The notes beneath the pieces are model-generated. The model saw only the letters and a list, made by a program, of their open reading frames with translations, was not told the origin of the DNA and did no database searches. A stretch of 64,000 nucleotides of DNA, taken from assembly GCA_963630635.1 (NCBI GenBank), contig CAVGOA010000003.1:62001-126000 (forward strand). The letters are read 5' to 3'. Positions 23,912 to 32,307 of this stretch are shown here, piece after piece. This stretch comes from Paratractidigestivibacter sp963630635 (GTDB lineage: Bacteria > Actinomycetota > Coriobacteriia > Coriobacteriales > Atopobiaceae). Each line of letters begins with the position of its first letter. Position 1 is the stretch's first letter. Made by a program: the position numbers and the translations under genes.

Positions 23912-25261
23912 CTACCCCTCGCGCCCCTGTTTGCGCGTGGCGAGCTTCACAAACACGATGCCGAGAATGGCCGAGGTAAAAGACCCCAGCAAAATCGCGC
24001 ACTTTGCGGCCATGACCTCGGACGCAGCGTCAAAGGCCAGGCCCGAGATAAGGATCGACATGGTAAAGCCCAGGCCGCCCATGATGCCCACGGCCGCCAC
24101 CTGCACCCAGTCCATGCCTTGGGGCAACTTGCCAAAGCCCACCTTGACCAGGATAAACGTCACCAAGAAGATGCCAATGGGCTTGCCCAGGACGGCGCCA
24201 AAGTAGACGCCCTGGGTCACCGGGTCTGCCAGGATCGCCCCAAAATCGGCCCCCACCAGGTGCACCTGCGCGTTGACAAAGGCAAAAATCGGCAGGATAA
24301 GGAAGTTCACCGGCACCGAGATGTAGTTCTCCATGCGCTCGAGCGGCGGGGTAACGTGGTGGATCACGCGCTCGACGCGAAGGGCCGTGTGGGTAAAGTC
24401 GTGCTGGCCCAAGACGTGGTGCTCGTCATCGTAGGTGTCGTCCAGGGCCTGGGCGCGCTGGCCCAGCCAGGTGCCGAACTCGCCAAGATTGACATCGGAC
24501 TTAGAAGGCAGCGCAAAGGCCAAGATCACGCCCGCAAGCGTGGCGTGGATACCCGAGTTGAACATGCAAAACCACAGCACAAGGCCCACAATCGCGTAAG
24601 GACAGAGGCTATAGACGCGCGCGCGGTTAAGGCCCCACAAGATTAGGATCACGATGCCCGCCGCGGCGCACCAGCCAACATTGGGGGTCTGGCCGTAGCA
24701 CAAGGCGATGACCACGATGGCCAAGATGTCGTCTGCGATGGCCAGGGTCTGGAAGAAGACCTTGGTCTCGGGAGAGATCTTGTTGCCAAGAAGCGAGACG
24801 ACGCCCAGCGCAAAGGCGATGTCGGTGGCGATGGGAACTGCCCAGCCGTGCGCCAGGCCGCCCGCATTAAAGGCCAGGTAGATGAGGGCAGGAGCACAGA
24901 CGCCGCCCACGGCCGCCAGCATGGGCAGGGCCGCCTGACGAGGACGGCGCAGCTGGCCCACGGTCATCTCGTACTTAAGCTCGATGCCCACCAGCAAAAA
25001 GAAGATGGCCATCAAGAAGTCGTTGACAAAAGCCTCGACGCTGATCGAGGCAGAAAGACTGCCCAGGCCCAGGTGCAGCGGCTGGACGAGAAACTCCTCC
25101 ACCGCCTCGTAGGCCGGGCTGTTTGCCACGACCAAGGCGAGAAGGGCCGCCCCCACCATGACGGCGGCTGCTATCGTGCCGTTGGACGTTATTTTTTGCA
25201 GGGAGCTTTTGAGCTCTATGCGCTTGATGACCGCGGGTTCCTCATAGATGTTGGTTGCCAT
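23912..25261 (-). CDS. nhaA: Na+/H+ antiporter NhaA
   Basis: A 449-residue membrane protein exchanging Na+ for H+. It has the essential aspartates: ATDIAFALG (Asp at about 147) and AIADDILAI (Asp pair at about 177-178). About 12 transmembrane helices fit the family. A soluble loop of about 60 residues (AQALDDTYDDEHHVLGQHDF region) in the middle is longer than in E. coli NhaA and His/Asp rich. It precedes the amaP operon by 42 bases, which suggests joint response to alkaline pH or sodium. Confidence 0.95.
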   Translation of the reverse strand: MATNIYEEPAVIKRIELKSSLQKITSNGTIAAAVMVGAALLALVVANSPAYEAVEEFLVQPLHLGLGSLSASISVEAFVNDFLMAIFFLLVGIELKYEMTVGQLRRPRQAALPMLAAVGGVCAPALIYLAFNAGGLAHGWAVPIATDIAFALGVVSLLGNKISPETKVFFQTLAIADDILAIVVIALCYGQTPNVGWCAAAGIVILILWGLNRARVYSLCPYAIVGLVLWFCMFNSGIHATLAGVILAFALPSKSDVNLGEFGTWLGQRAQALDDTYDDEHHVLGQHDFTHTALRVERVIHHVTPPLERMENYISVPVNFLILPIFAFVNAQVHLVGADFGAILADPVTQGVYFGAVLGKPIGIFLVTFILVKVGFGKLPQGMDWVQVAAVGIMGGLGFTMSILISGLAFDAASEVMAAKCAILLGSFTSAILGIVFVKLATRKQGREG

Positions 25262-25294
25262 CTTGCCCTTTCTTGCCAGGGCAAGGACCCCAGC

Positions 25295-25888
25295 TTAGTT
25301 TTGCTGCCCGGCGTGCGCGGCCAGCATCTTATCGACGTAGATCTTTGCCGCAAGCGAGACCACTGCCGCCTCCAAAACACGGGCCAGCTCAAAGACGCCC
25401 TGGGCGTCCTGGGGGGCTTGAAGGGTGATTCTCGGCTCTACCGCGGGCGCCACGAAATCTGCGCCCACAGAGAACTGCTCTTGCAACGCGCACTCCAAAG
25501 CCGCCACGACCTCGTCATAGAGAACGGCGACGTCGGCTTGCGTGCTAGTTATCATACCCATGATTTGCTCGATCTGAGCAATTGAGTACACACGTTTTAG
25601 GGCGCTTACAAAGAGCAGCGAGGCAACCTGCCGGCGGGTATAGCGCTTGCGCTGCGGCGCCGGGACAAGCTTGCGCTTGACGTAGTTGTTGACCATCGAG
25701 CCGGTCAAGATCTCCTCGCCGGGAAGGGCCATGAAAGACAGCTCGTCGTCCACGATGCTCAGGACCTGGTCCAGGTAGAGCTCGATGCGCGGCAGCTCGG
25801 CCACGCGCGAGATGTGGACACGGGCCATCTGCTCGGCCAGGTCTTTCGCGGTTGCTTGGGGCGCGGGCGCGCTCTTCTCGTCTGACAT
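25295..25888 (-). CDS. DUF1836 domain protein, putative MerR-like regulator
   Basis: A 197-residue protein with the DUF1836 pattern: ELPRIELYLDQVL, then TGSMVNNYVKRKLVPAPQRKRYTRRQVASLLF, which resembles a MerR-type winged-helix recognition region, then a helical domain. Such proteins are thought to be regulators, but targets are unknown. It is divergent from the DegV gene at 26022, with a palindrome in the shared promoter, so it may control that gene. It precedes nhaA by 33 bases and could share its transcript. Confidence 0.8.
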   Translation of the reverse strand: MSDEKSAPAPQATAKDLAEQMARVHISRVAELPRIELYLDQVLSIVDDELSFMALPGEEILTGSMVNNYVKRKLVPAPQRKRYTRRQVASLLFVSALKRVYSIAQIEQIMGMITSTQADVAVLYDEVVAALECALQEQFSVGADFVAPAVEPRITLQAPQDAQGVFELARVLEAAVVSLAAKIYVDKMLAAHAGQQN

Positions 25889-25934
25889 GGGCTATCCTTG
25901 GTCTTGTTGGTGAGCAATTATTGTGGTTTAGTGC

Positions 25935-25969
25935 ATCTAGTTTTGGGAACTAGATTTAGTGGTTATAGT
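25935..25969 (+). promoter_or_regulatory. degV promoter with palindromic operator candidate
   Basis: A -10 TATAGT (25964-25969) is preceded by an 8-bp palindrome ATCTAGTT-TTGGG-AACTAGAT (25935-25955). The -35 position (TTTTGG, 25941-25946, 17-bp spacing) falls inside the palindrome. The divergent DUF1836 regulator gene starts 47 bases to the left of the palindrome. Confidence 0.45.
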
Positions 25970-26021
25970 ATCCCATCGTAAACGCGAATTTCCCGCAGAG
26001 CCTTTTGCAACGGAGAAAAAC

Positions 26022-26882
26022 ATGAACGACCAGCGCATCGCAGTGATCACCGACACGGGTACCGACACGCCCGAGGACTTTGTCGCCAAGCACGACGTGC
26101 GCGTCGTTCCCTTGCGCATCAACTACTCGGACGGCACCGGCTATGAGTGCGGCGTCGACATCACTACCGACGAGGTGGTCGCCCGCTTTGAGCAGGAGAT
26201 TCCCAAGACGTCGCTGCCCTCGCCCGAGAAAATCACCGACGCCTTCAACGCTGCCAAGCGCGACGGCTACACCTCGGCCGTCTTTGTGAGCATCTCTTCT
26301 GGCTTGTCGGCCACCTGCGACACGGTGCGCATGGTCGCGCGCACGATGGAGGACTTCCCGGTGCTGGTAGTGGACACCAAGGGAATCGGTATCTCGGCCG
26401 GCATGGTGGTCATGGAGGCCGTGCGTCAGATCGAGGCGGGCGTGCCCTTCTCATCGCTTGCCACCACGCTGGAAATCGTGTCCAAGCAGACCAACGTGTT
26501 CTTTGCCGTGCGCGACCTCAAGTTCCTGCGCGCGGGCGGGCGCATCTCCGAGGCCGTCTATCGCGTGGGCTCGGTTTTGAACATTAAACCGGTACTGACC
26601 TGCGACGAAGAGGGGCGCTATGCCATCTCGAAGAAGGCCCGCGGCTGGCAGCGTGCGTTGGACACCGAGGTCAAGCTTGTGGAAGAGCTGGCGCGCAAGT
26701 ACCCCAAGGTTCGTATTGCTTTGAGCTGCACCTCGGCCACGCGCGATGAGTACGCCCGCCTTGAAGAGGCGATTCGTCGCCAGGTGGTCAACGTGGTGGA
26801 CATCGTTCGCAACGACATCACAGCCGATCTGCTGGTTCACACCGGCCCCGAGCTGGTTGGCGTGGCGATTCAGGGCCTCTAG
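26022..26882 (+). CDS. DegV family fatty-acid-binding protein
   Basis: A 286-residue DegV protein, more typical in length than the paralogue at 19439. Conserved parts are ITDTGTDTPEDF (about 8-19), TSLPSPEKITDAF, ISSGLSATCDTV (fatty-acid carboxylate loop) and FLRAGGRISEAVYRVGSVLNIKPVL. It should bind a long-chain fatty acid in the cytoplasm. The ATG at 26022 has CGGAG upstream and gives the correct N-terminus. It is divergent from the DUF1836 regulator. Confidence 0.92.
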   Translation: MNDQRIAVITDTGTDTPEDFVAKHDVRVVPLRINYSDGTGYECGVDITTDEVVARFEQEIPKTSLPSPEKITDAFNAAKRDGYTSAVFVSISSGLSATCDTVRMVARTMEDFPVLVVDTKGIGISAGMVVMEAVRQIEAGVPFSSLATTLEIVSKQTNVFFAVRDLKFLRAGGRISEAVYRVGSVLNIKPVLTCDEEGRYAISKKARGWQRALDTEVKLVEELARKYPKVRIALSCTSATRDEYARLEEAIRRQVVNVVDIVRNDITADLLVHTGPELVGVAIQGL

Positions 26883-26975
26883 GCGCGGTTAGTTTCATCT
26901 TTGATAAAAACGCGCTAGTTTTAAGGGCCTTGTCAGTGGATTTTGGGGCTGATTGCTCCAAGGGTCGAAAAACAT

Positions 26976-27014
26976 AAGCCGTCTACCTGCGAATCTTTAG
27001 GTAGACGGCTTTTA
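26976..27014. terminator. Bidirectional terminator between degV and mtnN
   Basis: A 13-bp stem (AAGCCGTCTACCT and AGGTAGACGGCTT) is followed by TTATT on the plus strand and TATG on the minus strand. It separates convergent genes. Confidence 0.8.
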
Positions 27015-27074
27015 TTGGTGAGAAAATACACTGACGTGGGAGTCATTGCTAGCACGCAACCCCGCCCCAGGGCC

Positions 27075-27773
27075 TTACGCGCCGCAGACCATCCGCTTGA
27101 CGATGCGGGCGCAGTCCTGGGCGGCCTTGGCCTCGAAGGTGTTGTAATCGACGACCTGCTCGGTGGTGCCGGGTTTGTCCGAAATCGCTCGCACCACCAC
27201 AAAGGGAAGGCCGTTAAGCCACGCTGCCTGAGCAATGGCCGTGCCCTCCATCTCGCAGCATAGACCGCCAAAGGTGCCCAGGATACGGTCCTTCTGCTCC
27301 TGCGTCGAGATGAACTGGTCGCCCGAGACCACGCGGCCCGGCAAGACCTTGATATCGGGCGCAGCCGCAGCCGCGGCGTCGACGACGGCCTTAATCATGT
27401 CCTCGTTTGCCGGGAAGGCCAGGGTATCCAGGCCCGGGACCTGCCCCGGCTCGTAACCCAGGGGCGTCACGTCAAAGTCGTGCATCACGCAGTCGGTCGA
27501 CACCACCAGGTCACCCACGTCAAGCCGGGCATCCAACGAACCGGCAACACCGGTGTTGATCACGCGGTCGACGCCAAAGCGATCGGCCAGAATCTGCACG
27601 CACATGCCGGCGTTGACCTTGCCAATGCCACACTGCACGACAACGACCTTCTCGCCGCCTAACGTGCCGTCGCAAAACTCCATGCCGGCCACCTTGGTGA
27701 CCTGGGCGTTTTCCATCTGCTCTTTAAGCGAGGCGACCTCTACTGCCATGGCGCCTATGATGCCGGTCTTCAT
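27075..27773 (-). CDS. mtnN: 5'-methylthioadenosine/S-adenosylhomocysteine nucleosidase
   Basis: A 232-residue Pfs-type nucleosidase that removes adenine from S-adenosylhomocysteine and methylthioadenosine. Motifs are GIGKVNAGMC, INTGVAGSLD, CCEMEGTAIAQAA (ribose-binding Glu) and RAISDKPG (catalytic Asp). AAAGGAG precedes the ATG. It lies 46 bases downstream of luxS on the same strand; the two enzymes act in sequence, SAH to S-ribosylhomocysteine to homocysteine plus the AI-2 precursor. Confidence 0.95.
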   Translation of the reverse strand: MKTGIIGAMAVEVASLKEQMENAQVTKVAGMEFCDGTLGGEKVVVVQCGIGKVNAGMCVQILADRFGVDRVINTGVAGSLDARLDVGDLVVSTDCVMHDFDVTPLGYEPGQVPGLDTLAFPANEDMIKAVVDAAAAAAPDIKVLPGRVVSGDQFISTQEQKDRILGTFGGLCCEMEGTAIAQAAWLNGLPFVVVRAISDKPGTTEQVVDYNTFEAKAAQDCARIVKRMVCGA

Positions 27774-27819
27774 TGCCGCTCCTTTGCCGCGATGCCTTAC
27801 CCTTTTGGATATACCAAGC

Positions 27820-28305
27820 TTACTCCGGGTAGTTCATGTGGGCAGCGTCGATATTGTCCAACGTGTTCTTTAAATAGCGAGAAGCCCACCAGTGCGCCTG
27901 GTTAAGGTCGGCGTCATGCCAGTTGCCGCACTCGGCAGGCTTAGCACCGGGAATCTCTCCCTGGAAGTCGCGGGCAAACTCAAAGAGGCGACGCACCAGG
28001 TCGATGACGTCTTTGGACTCATACTCGCCAAAGAGCACCAGGTAAAAACCGGTACGGCAACCCATGGGCCCAAAGTAAACCACGCGACTGCCCCAGTCCG
28101 AGACGTTGCGCAGGAAGGTGGCGCCCAAGTGCTCCAGGGCATGAACCGCCGCCGTGTCCATCACAGGCTCGCGATTGGGCGCGGTAAGGCGCAGGTCAAA
28201 GGTGGTGATGACGGCACCGGTATTGGGGTCCTTGTCCACGCGCGAGACGTAGACGCCCGGCTCGAGCGTCAGGTGGTTCACGGTAAAACTTGCGATCAGG
28301 TCCAT
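27820..28305 (-). CDS. luxS: S-ribosylhomocysteine lyase LuxS
   Basis: A 161-residue metalloenzyme that cleaves S-ribosylhomocysteine to homocysteine and DPD, the AI-2 precursor. The metal site HALEH (about 55-59), the catalytic cysteine in GPMGCRTGFY (about 83) and the metal cysteine in ECGNWHDADL (about 126) are all present. AAGGAG lies seven bases before the ATG. First gene of a luxS-mtnN pair forming a complete activated-methyl recycling step. Confidence 0.96.
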   Translation of the reverse strand: MDLIASFTVNHLTLEPGVYVSRVDKDPNTGAVITTFDLRLTAPNREPVMDTAAVHALEHLGATFLRNVSDWGSRVVYFGPMGCRTGFYLVLFGEYESKDVIDLVRRLFEFARDFQGEIPGAKPAECGNWHDADLNQAHWWASRYLKNTLDNIDAAHMNYPE

Positions 28306-28384
28306 AAGGTTCTCCTTACTGCATCAAAGGTTTAACTGCCCGCAGGCGGTCGCGGTGCCGCGCCGCAGGGCTTCTCGGCAACGC

Positions 28385-29161
28385 TTAAGCGCGCGGCAGG
28401 GCGCTGGCAATCCACGGCTTGCCCTGGATGGCACGCAGCACCTTGTCGACGGCCAGCTCGGGCACGACGCCAGAAGCGGCCCGCAGAACAATGGCCGCGC
28501 GGGTACCGTACTCGTCCATGCCCAGGATAAGAACCGTAGGCGGAAAGTCGGGGTTGAGAAGATCGCCGGCGGCGTCTTGCGCGGCCTCGACGATCTGGCG
28601 CGTGACCTCGGTAAGGTCGACCTTGGGCACAACCGCGATGGTCACGGTGATCTTGCCAACCTCGCTGGGCGCCAAGCGCGTGAGGGAGGTCTTGTTAAGG
28701 ACCGAGTTGGGAATGACCTCGACCGAGCCGTTGCGGTCCTGCACCGTGGTGCTTCTCCACGTCACATCGGTCACGCGGCCCGAGGCCGATCCCACCACAA
28801 TGTCGTCGCCTGGTTTGACCACGTGGCCCACCATAAGCAGCAGGCCCGAGAAGATATTGGAAATCGTGTCCTGCAGGCCCAGCGAGATCGCCACCGAGAC
28901 CACGCCCAGGGTCGCCACAAAGTACGTGGGCGTGATACCAAAGACGGGCTCAAGGACGCTCATAAGCGCGCAGAACCAGATAAGGGCACGCACGATGTTG
29001 AGCAAGATCGACGCCTTAGGCACGCCGGCGGCGTTCAAGACCTTCTTGGTTGCCTTGACCACCAGCCGCTGGACCACAAGCGCAACACCCACGGCCACGG
29101 CCAGGTAGATGCCCTTGGTGACCAGCGCCTCGAACGTTAACGTGACCTGCTGCGCGTCCAT
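28385..29161 (-). CDS. MscS-type mechanosensitive ion channel
   Basis: A 258-residue small-conductance mechanosensitive channel. Three N-terminal hydrophobic helices end in the pore-lining TM3 (VVSVAISLGLQDTISNIFSG), followed by the beta domain (VKPGDDIVVGSASGRVTDVTWRSTTV, IPNSVL) and an alpha/beta C-terminal domain. It should release solutes on hypo-osmotic shock. It starts 5 bases after pcrA ends on the same strand, so it may be co-transcribed with the helicase. Confidence 0.93.
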   Translation of the reverse strand: MDAQQVTLTFEALVTKGIYLAVAVGVALVVQRLVVKATKKVLNAAGVPKASILLNIVRALIWFCALMSVLEPVFGITPTYFVATLGVVSVAISLGLQDTISNIFSGLLLMVGHVVKPGDDIVVGSASGRVTDVTWRSTTVQDRNGSVEVIPNSVLNKTSLTRLAPSEVGKITVTIAVVPKVDLTEVTRQIVEAAQDAAGDLLNPDFPPTVLILGMDEYGTRAAIVLRAASGVVPELAVDKVLRAIQGKPWIASALPRA

Positions 29162-29166
29162 CTTAT

Positions 29167-31719
29167 CTACCCCTCGATCTTGACGATGGGAGCAAAGCCC
29201 TTAAGGAGCTTCTTGGTCTTGCCGGTGCGCGAGAAGCTCACCTCAAGCGTGTCTCCCGAGACGCCCACGATGATACCGGGACCAAAGGTCTTGTGCGATA
29301 CGCGGTCGCCCTTGGCAAAGGTGTCCGCCCCGGACGAGGCGGGCGCAGCCGCGGCATCGCCCGCCCTCTTGGCGTGCGGGGCGATGGGCGCGCTGTAGCT
29401 ATAGGAGCTTCGCTGCTGGCGAGAAGAGCCGCCGGCCGCCTGCTGGCCAAAGCCCGCGCTCGCGCGGCGCGAGCCAAAGGTGCCCGAGGTCGCACCGGCG
29501 CTCACGCCGCCCGATGGCCTACTCTGCGGGGAACCGCCGGTAGAGCGCGTGCGCGAGCCAAAGACGTGGCCGCCGTAGACGTCCGAGCCACGGCCCGAGC
29601 CAAAGGTCCCGTGGCGGTCGCCGCGCTTCTCCCAACCCACGCCGGTAAAGCCAGAAGAACCCACGCCCACGCGCTCATAGTCCTCGGCCGGAATCTCGCC
29701 CAAGAAGCGACTGGGCGGGTTGGCCTGGGTAGAGCCGTAGGTGCGACGCGTGGCTGCAAAGGTAAGGTACAGGCGCTTGCGAGCACGTGTGATGGCGACA
29801 TAGGCCAGGCGGCGTTCCTCTTCAAGGTTGGACGGGTCGGACTCATACATGGAGTGCGGGAAGATGCCTTCTTCCATGCCGCTCACAAAGACCGTGGGGA
29901 ACTCCAGGCCCTTAGCCGAGTGGATGGTCATCATCGTGACGGCGTGGGTCTGACCGGCCAGGGAGTCAAGGTCGCTTCGAAGGGCGAGCCACTCCATGAA
30001 AGCCGGGAGCTTCTCGGCCGCCACGTCGGGACGCAGGGACGCGGCCGGCGCAGGGGCCGGGGCCGGGGCAGCAACGCCCTGGTCCTCCCCGCCCTCCAAG
30101 GCACCGGCGGCCTTTAACTGCTCCAGGGACTCCAGCGTTTCGGCCACATCGTCGTGCGTCTCGTCGAACTCGGCGGCGACGCCCAAGAATTCCTTGATGT
30201 TCTCGATGCGTCCATCGGCCTCGACGGAGTGCTCGGCGGCCAGGGCCTGCATGAGGCCCGCCTTGTCCACGATGGCCTCGACCACCTGAGCCAGCTCGCC
30301 CGAGATGTGCCGGCCGCTCTCGATCACGCCGCAGAAGTCGCCCAGGGCCTGGCGCACCTTGGCCGAGAGCAGGCCCGTCTCGCAAATAGCCATCTGACAG
30401 GCGGAGAAGAACGAGATGCCTTCCTCGGCCGCCAGACCCGCGATCTTTTGGATCGACGTGGTGCCGATACCGCGGCGCGGAGTGTTGATCACGCGCTGGA
30501 CGGCCACGTCATCGTCGGGGTTGCAGACGGCCTTGAGGTAGGCCATGACGTCGCGCACCTCGGCACGGTCGAAGAATCGCGTGCCGCCCACGATCTTGTA
30601 GGGCACGCCCGCGCGCAGGAACATATCTTCCAAGATACGCGACTGCGCGTTGGTGCGGTAAAACACGGCCATATCGTCGTAGGACTCGCCGCCGTCGTGG
30701 AGCTTCTCGATCTCGGAGCCGATCCAGCGACCCTCGTCGCGCTCGTCCGATGCCTGAAAGAGCTTGATCTTCTCGCCGTCACCCTCGGTCGTGAACAGAC
30801 GCTTTGCTTTGCGACGAGAGTTGTGGGCCACCACAGCGTTGGCGGCGGCCAGGATGTGGCCGGTCGAGCGGTAGTTTTGTTCCAACCTCACCACGCGAGC
30901 GTCGGGGTAGTCCTTCTCGAAGTCCAGGATGTTTTGGATGTCGGCGCCACGCCACGAGTAAATGGACTGGTCGTCGTCGCCCACGACCATGAGATTGCGG
31001 TACTTGCCGGCAAGCAGGTTGGTGATGGCGTACTGGACATGGTTGGTGTCCTGGTACTCGTCGACGCTGATCTGCTGGAAGCGATCCTGGTAGCTTTCGA
31101 GCACCTGGGGGTTCTTGGAGAGAAGCTCCAGCGTCTTGAGCAGCAGGTCGTCGAAGTCCATGGCGTTGGCGCGGGCCAGGCGACGGTCAAGCTCGCGATA
31201 GACGCGGGCGCAGGCGCGGTCGGCCGGGTTGGTGGAGCTGGCCATCTCGTCGGGGCCCACCATGGCGTTTTTGGCCGCCGAGATCTTGGAGCGGATCGAG
31301 TTGATGGGAAACTGCTTGGTGTCGATGGAAAGGTCACTCATGATGGCCTTGACCAGGCGTTTTGAGTCATCGTCGTCGTAGATGGCAAAGTTGGGCTGGT
31401 AGCCAATGAGCTCGGGGTCCTCGCGAAGCATGCGCACGCACATGGCGTGGAAGGTGCACACCCACATACCGCGGGTGCTGCCGGGCAAAAGCGCGCCCAG
31501 ACGCTCGCGCATCTCGGCCGCGGCCTTATTGGTAAAGGTGATGGCCAAGACCTGCCAAGGGCGCACGCCCTCGTCGGCGATCATGTGCGCAATGCGGAAG
31601 GTCAGGACGCGGGTCTTGCCCGAGCCCGCGCCCGCCAGCACCAGCAGCGGGCCGCGCGTGCAGGTAGCGGCCTCGTACTGGGCCGGGTTCAAGCCAGAAA
31701 GGTCAAAAGTCTGAGTCAT
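29167..31719 (-). CDS. pcrA: UvrD/PcrA-type ATP-dependent DNA helicase
   Basis: An 850-residue superfamily 1A 3'-5' helicase for nucleotide excision repair and replication-fork clearance. Motifs in order: Walker A LAGAGSGKTRVL near residue 35, SVDEYQDTNHVQY (motif II), GDDDQSIYSWRGA, QNYRST, TIHSAKGLEF and VAITRARKRLYL. Two Ala/Pro or Gly/Ser/Arg-rich linkers (about 545-560 and 690-800) precede a C-terminal PcrA-type domain (KGDRVSHKTFGPGIIVGV). The ATG at 31717-31719 fits better than the TTG four codons earlier. Confidence 0.95.
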   Translation of the reverse strand: MTQTFDLSGLNPAQYEAATCTRGPLLVLAGAGSGKTRVLTFRIAHMIADEGVRPWQVLAITFTNKAAAEMRERLGALLPGSTRGMWVCTFHAMCVRMLREDPELIGYQPNFAIYDDDDSKRLVKAIMSDLSIDTKQFPINSIRSKISAAKNAMVGPDEMASSTNPADRACARVYRELDRRLARANAMDFDDLLLKTLELLSKNPQVLESYQDRFQQISVDEYQDTNHVQYAITNLLAGKYRNLMVVGDDDQSIYSWRGADIQNILDFEKDYPDARVVRLEQNYRSTGHILAAANAVVAHNSRRKAKRLFTTEGDGEKIKLFQASDERDEGRWIGSEIEKLHDGGESYDDMAVFYRTNAQSRILEDMFLRAGVPYKIVGGTRFFDRAEVRDVMAYLKAVCNPDDDVAVQRVINTPRRGIGTTSIQKIAGLAAEEGISFFSACQMAICETGLLSAKVRQALGDFCGVIESGRHISGELAQVVEAIVDKAGLMQALAAEHSVEADGRIENIKEFLGVAAEFDETHDDVAETLESLEQLKAAGALEGGEDQGVAAPAPAPAPAASLRPDVAAEKLPAFMEWLALRSDLDSLAGQTHAVTMMTIHSAKGLEFPTVFVSGMEEGIFPHSMYESDPSNLEEERRLAYVAITRARKRLYLTFAATRRTYGSTQANPPSRFLGEIPAEDYERVGVGSSGFTGVGWEKRGDRHGTFGSGRGSDVYGGHVFGSRTRSTGGSPQSRPSGGVSAGATSGTFGSRRASAGFGQQAAGGSSRQQRSSYSYSAPIAPHAKRAGDAAAAPASSGADTFAKGDRVSHKTFGPGIIVGVSGDTLEVSFSRTGKTKKLLKGFAPIVKIEG

Positions 31720-31806
31720 GGCGCCATCCAAAAGATCGAGGCGGGTTATTAGGTCAAGAGTCTATCCGGGGCACCGGACAATAATTGCGAACAATCGTTT
31801 GTGTGC

Positions 31807-32307
31807 CTACAAGCTGGCGAGAAGAGCTTGGCAACCCGCCAACACGTCGCGGTAAGTGGCGTCGAAATTGCCCGTATACCAAGGGTCGGCCACATCGGCG
31901 GGTCGATCGGTCCAGTCAAGAAGGCGGCTCACCTTGCCCTGGGGGTCGTCTCCCAAGATGCGGCGCAGGCCGCGGGCGTTCTCGGCGTCCATATAGATGA
32001 TGTGGTCCCACTGGTCATAGTCGGCCCGGCGGATCTGGCGGGCACGGTGGCTAAGCACTGGCACGCCCACCTGGCGAAGCTTGGCCACCGTGCCGTGGTG
32101 CGGCGGGTTGCCGATCTCCTCGGTGCTGGTGGCTGCCGAGTCGATCACAAAGTCACCGCCTCGCCCGGCCTTCTCGACCAGGTCCTGCATGACAAACTGG
32201 GCCATCGTGGAGCGGCAGATGTTGCCGTGGCAGATAAAGAGAATGCGCACCGGGAGCAGGGCCTCGTTGCCGCCCTCGCCCGCCGCGGTGCCCGCGGCCC
32301 TACCCAT
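31807..32307 (-). CDS. Low-molecular-weight protein tyrosine phosphatase
   Basis: A 166-residue phosphatase with the P-loop FICHGNICRST (C-x5-R-S/T) and the catalytic aspartate in DPWYTGNFD. It removes phosphate from tyrosine or arginine residues; the target is unknown. The ATG at 32305-32307 overlaps the D,D-carboxypeptidase stop (ATGGGTAG), giving about 20 extra residues; a GTG (MRILFICHG) nearer the P-loop, where the family usually begins, is an alternative start. Coupling to the wall enzyme may be incidental. Confidence 0.92.
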   Translation of the reverse strand: MGRAAGTAAGEGGNEALLPVRILFICHGNICRSTMAQFVMQDLVEKAGRGGDFVIDSAATSTEEIGNPPHHGTVAKLRQVGVPVLSHRARQIRRADYDQWDHIIYMDAENARGLRRILGDDPQGKVSRLLDWTDRPADVADPWYTGNFDATYRDVLAGCQALLASL

